64,000 nt of DNA from Ephemerocybe angulata (lineage: Eukaryota; Basidiomycota; Agaricomycetes; Agaricales; Psathyrellaceae), in contig JAACJK010000164.1 of NCBI GenBank assembly GCA_013368325.1, positions 496,001 to 560,000 of the forward strand. Direction: 5' to 3'. Made by a program: the position numbers and the translations under genes. How positions within the stretch are numbered: the stretch's first letter is position 1; every line of letters begins with the position of its first letter. The notes beneath the pieces are model-generated. The model did no database searches and had not been told where the DNA came from. It saw only the letters and a list, made by a program, of their open reading frames with translations. Shown in pieces: positions 60,449 to 64,000 of this stretch.

Positions 60449-62235
60449 GCGATGGGGTCTGGGTGGAGGGGGAGATGAGGCGTTCATCAAAGGGGCGGGG
60501 ATAGGGTGTTTGATGTAGGGATGTGGAGGGATGGGTAGAGGAGGGCGTATGGATGGGATGGAACACAGTGCTCGCGTTTTCGGTACAGGAGCCATGAAGA
60601 CGACGTCAGTTTTGGAGTGCGGGTGGCAGGTTCACCTGCGTGCAGGCGGAGCAAGTTCGCTGCAGCGCGCGCGAAGCCTTGCATGCTGCCAGTGCTATGT
60701 ACATGGCTTTAAGTTACGTCCTTTAACCTTTCAATATGAATTTGTTGCCCTTTTTTCGAAGATTATCATTGCCAGATATTTTTAAGGGAGATCCTGATGA
60801 TATCACCAAATGTCCAAGATGCAATGTTGACTAGGAGACCGGATGGCAGAAGAACCGTCGAGCAGTGCCGTTGATTGTGCGGGTTTCAACAGAGTCAAGT
60901 ACGCAGAACCCATTGGGGGAGGGTAGGTGGGACCCTTGGACCTCGGGGCGTAGATGTGAATCAAAACAAGGGCGGTTTTTCCGTCCAGAGGCTGACGAAG
61001 AGACATTTCGCATGGTGGGGTTCGCACTGCCCGACGCAACCATGACACCCCAAGTCAGATCCACCTGCAGGTCCCCAGCGGCGCAGAAAGACAGATGGCA
61101 AGCGAGAGGGCCTGAGACGACGCAGGTAGAACGTCACAGATGACTGTAGCTGACTCAGGCTTAGGCTATGTAGTCTCGTGAACCAGCCTCTATGTGAGAA
61201 GAAGATCGTTCTCACTTGATATAGGCTATGTCGATACGGCTGAGCGCCCTCTTTCAGGCTTGCCTGCCAGGCTACATGGGAGTTGGATTGGGGTCGGCTT
61301 GCAGGGTTGCAAGCATGTTAGCAAACATTTGTCCGTTCGTGCGTCACATGGGGAATGCCAAGGTGCGCCTTCTGATTGATCCCTGTTTGATTTGGAATGT
61401 TTTCATGTGCATGATATCTTTTTATTCACGGAGATATTCAGGGAACCAACATACGCTTTGCAGAAAAAAGGGGGGAGTCGGGGTGGCCCGTGTGGTGTCA
61501 CTGTCAGTGGCGCTCCGTGAGGCCGGCCTCGCGGTGCACATGCCTTGGCGCGGATGCTTGGCATGAACTTTGTTCGCGACTCCGCGTGAGTTAGAGTGCA
61601 CTTAGACTCACTTATAAGGAGGAAAGGAAACTGCTGACTGTTTGATGAGGTCCTGGAGGAGAAGGAGATGTACGGGCGTTTAATTGGTCTATAGGTTCAG
61701 GAATGTGGTGAACAATGTCATTTTTGGATAGGAGAACCCTAATTTGGTGTAGGTCCAAGCTGCGGTCGATCTCCCATCCTCCCGTCTCCCATTGGCAACG
61801 CATCGACCGTATTGAAGTATTTCGGGGTGCTTTCCTATTGTCCTCCGTCGGATGAAGGTTTCGGGAGCAACGACGAAGGGACGGCGGGACCAGACGGCGG
61901 CGACGGCCGGTCGACATCAAAAATGGACAATATCCATCAGACTCGCGACAATGGCGAACCCGGCGGGGGTCCTAATGCATTACTTCCAACTCGGGAACGA
62001 TGTTTATACCGTTTGTTTGTCTTGCTGCCAGTTCGCGAGCTTTAAGTTCCAGGGTTCTCGGGAGCCGACTTTCTCACACAGGCTGTTCAGATCCTTTTCT
62101 TCCCCACCGTTCCCCGTCGCTTCTCCATCTCTTCTCTCTCCCTCCCTCACCGCGGCGTAGAACAGGCGTAGAATCACTCTCATTAACTCTCGACACTCGT
62201 TAAACTACTCTTCACGACACAGAACTAGCTCTAAA
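60449..62235. other. Intergenic within the barrel-protein cluster
   Basis: 1.8 kb with no supported gene. Short frames on both strands have no recognisable domain. Confidence 0.5.
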
Positions 62236-63276
62236 ATGCAGGTTATCGCTCTCCTCACTGCTCTCTCCTCCGTCCTCGTCATTGGCGCCGACGCTGCCAG
62301 CATGCATGCCCGTCACGGCGCTGGCCACAACGAAGTTGCGCGCCGTCTTTCTGGCGAGGTGGACAACTTCACCAAGCGTGACTCCAGCAACTCCAGGTGG
62401 TCGTTCTACAACACTGAGACTGGTAACGCGTACGTGATGTGTTCGTTTTGCTTGCACATTATGCTCACATACCCCTGTTCGACAGTGGTTCTTGCGGCCG
62501 GTTCATCACGAACAACGAGTTTGTTGTAGCCATGAATGTCGGTGTAAGTTGTTTGTCTTCCTTATACTTTTGACGTACCCTGACAGCCCCTCTAGGACTA
62601 CAAGCAGAGCGACTGCTTCAAGAAGATTACCATGACCTACAAGGGCAAGTCCACCACTGCTACCATCGGTGACCAGTGCCCAGGCTGCCCCCCTGGCGGT
62701 CTCGATTTGTCTGAAGGTCTCTTCAAGTTCTTCGAGGACCCTGGTGTCGGTATCATCTACGGACAATGGTCCTTCGGCGAAGGAGGAGGCAGCCCTGCGC
62801 CCACCTCCTCGTCCACCACCAAGAAGCCCACCTCCTCGTCCACCCAGCCCCCCAAGACCGAGACCCCCAAGCCTACGTCGGAAGCCCCCAAGCCCACGAC
62901 CACGAAGACCACCGAGGCCCCCAAGCCCACCACTGAGGCACCTAAGCCCACGACCACCAAGACGACGACGACCTCGTCCAGCTCCTCCAGCAAGCCCATC
63001 AGCCTGACCGTCGCCACAACAAGCAGCACCACCAAGACCACGACGTCGTCGACCACCAAGGCCACCACCACCACGACGCCCGCTGTCACCATCGCTACCA
63101 AGTCGACGACGACCTCTGCTACCACCACGTCCGATGCCCCGACAATTGCCCCCGTCGGTGCTGCCAACGCTGGAAGCAACAAGTTCCTCGACAATGCTGC
63201 CCCCGCTGCCCGCTCGCTCAGCGCGCCCGTCCTCGGCCTCAGCGCACTTGCTGCGATCGCTGCTCTTGCTCTTTAA
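62236..63276 (+). CDS. Secreted double-psi beta-barrel protein with probable GPI anchor, cluster copy 4
   Basis: Three exons (62236-62429, 62486-62543, 62596-63276) give 310 residues. The signal peptide is MQVIALLTALSSVLVIGADA and a Kex2-type FTKR lies just before the barrel: SNSRWSFYNTETGNAGSCGRF, EFVVAMNV, DCFKKITMTYKGKSTTATIG, QCPGCPPGGLDLSEGLFKFF and GIIYGQWSFGE. A Thr/Pro/Lys tail with repeated APKPTTTKTTE units follows. The C-terminus ends in a hydrophobic stretch (LSAPVLGLSALAAIAALAL) after a small-residue site, which fits a GPI-attachment signal, so this copy is probably surface-bound. It lacks the intron before CPGC and the one after NNEF that copies 2 and 3 have. Confidence 0.87.
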
Positions 63277-64000
63277 ATGAGGCGGATGTCTGATAAATGA
63301 CTCCGTCCCAATATAAACCCAACCCTATACCCTCATTGCATTCCCATCCCTTTATCCATCCCCCTCCCCTACCCCCTTTTTAACCCCCGGTGAACTGGCT
63401 GTCGGTGGTGCTTGCGCTGCTGTAGCCCTTCCTTGACTGACATTCCACTTGTGGCTTGGCGCTCATGGGCTGGAGAGTGAATTTTAACTGCGTTTTCTTC
63501 TCGCTCCTCCCGTATAGTTCCACTGGTTGAACCACTTTTCTAATGTTTCTACAGCCTACGTTAGCTTTGGGCACGTTCTGGATGACCTTGCTCTACTATT
63601 TGTTGTGTGTGCTATTTTTTGTTTACTTCGATAGTAATGATTCTGGATGATATACCTCTCTCCGTCTAATCCAAACTCATGGTCTTCAGTTTAGTGCCTA
63701 GATACGTAAGGTAAAGATTTTGTTACGCAGCACGTAGAGGACGAGTCGTCCTCAGCATTTTTCACTCCTTCCGAGTACTGTCAACCAAGTTCGTCATCCC
63801 CTCGTCCGCCTCCCCAGACTGCACTGATTTCGAGGGTTTGCAGGACCTCGCGCTGACCCCCGATCGTCAGGTCGAACACGCGCTACGCGCCACAACCGTT
63901 ATTGCCCAGCTTCCGACAATTGACCTTCCTTGTTGCTTCCTTGTCTTCCGCTGGCAACCCCAATTTCCCATTGTCCCCCTTCTTTGGTGGAGACGCCACC
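63277..64000. other. 3' flank of barrel copy 4 and window end
   Basis: Pyrimidine-rich 3' flank, then unassigned sequence. The last 200 bp could be the 5' region of a gene outside the window, but no coding exon is supported. Confidence 0.4.

Overview
The window is nuclear DNA of a filamentous basidiomycete, most likely an Agaricomycete. Genes are split by many short introns (mostly 45-65 nt, GT-AG, CTRAC-like branch sites). Conserved housekeeping proteins sit beside fungus-specific families: F-box proteins of the type expanded in mushrooms, secreted double-psi beta-barrel (expansin-like) proteins and a GH10 protein. I assembled exons by hand from splice signals, frame and family motifs. Where I give a protein length the exon total was checked to be divisible by three. 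No tRNA, rRNA or CRISPR array was recognised.

Layout. 0-14.7 kb is dense and conserved: the tail of an unknown gene; CAF-1 large subunit (-) head-to-head with RFC2 (+); a small heat-shock protein; ribosome-associated Hsp70 of the Ssb type (-) head-to-head with mitochondrial ribosomal protein uS2m (+); anthranilate synthase component I (-) head-to-head with SHQ1 (+). 14.7-20.6 kb is gene-poor and holds an 83-bp perfect tandem duplication and a 240-bp MITE-like element with terminal inverted repeats. 20.6-25.8 kb has an SLC35F6-like transporter (-) head-to-head with an arrestin-fold protein (+). 26.4-29.0 kb is the cytochrome bc1 assembly factor CBP4, only 89 codons but spread over 2.6 kb by four very large introns.

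30-44.5 kb is an accessory region: two divergent F-box gene pairs of the same layout about 11 kb apart (an old block duplication), enclosing two copies of an unrecognised family, a membrane-anchored histidine acid phosphatase with an altered C-terminal motif, and a 16-exon GH10 protein with substituted active-site residues and an inferred 2-nt exon. 44.8-50.6 kb holds a SERCA-type calcium pump (-) and a SIP5-like RING protein (+). From 52.4 kb to the end are secreted proteins: one with an acidic repeat array joined to a His/Lys-rich tail, then a tandem cluster of four double-psi beta-barrel proteins with Kex2-type sites and long Thr/Ser tails, the last with a probable GPI signal.

How genes fit together. 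CAF-1 and the RFC clamp loader both work with PCNA at the replication fork, and their shared promoter carries a cluster of G1/S-type sites. The GH10 protein, the phosphatase and the barrel cluster form a surface and secretome block.
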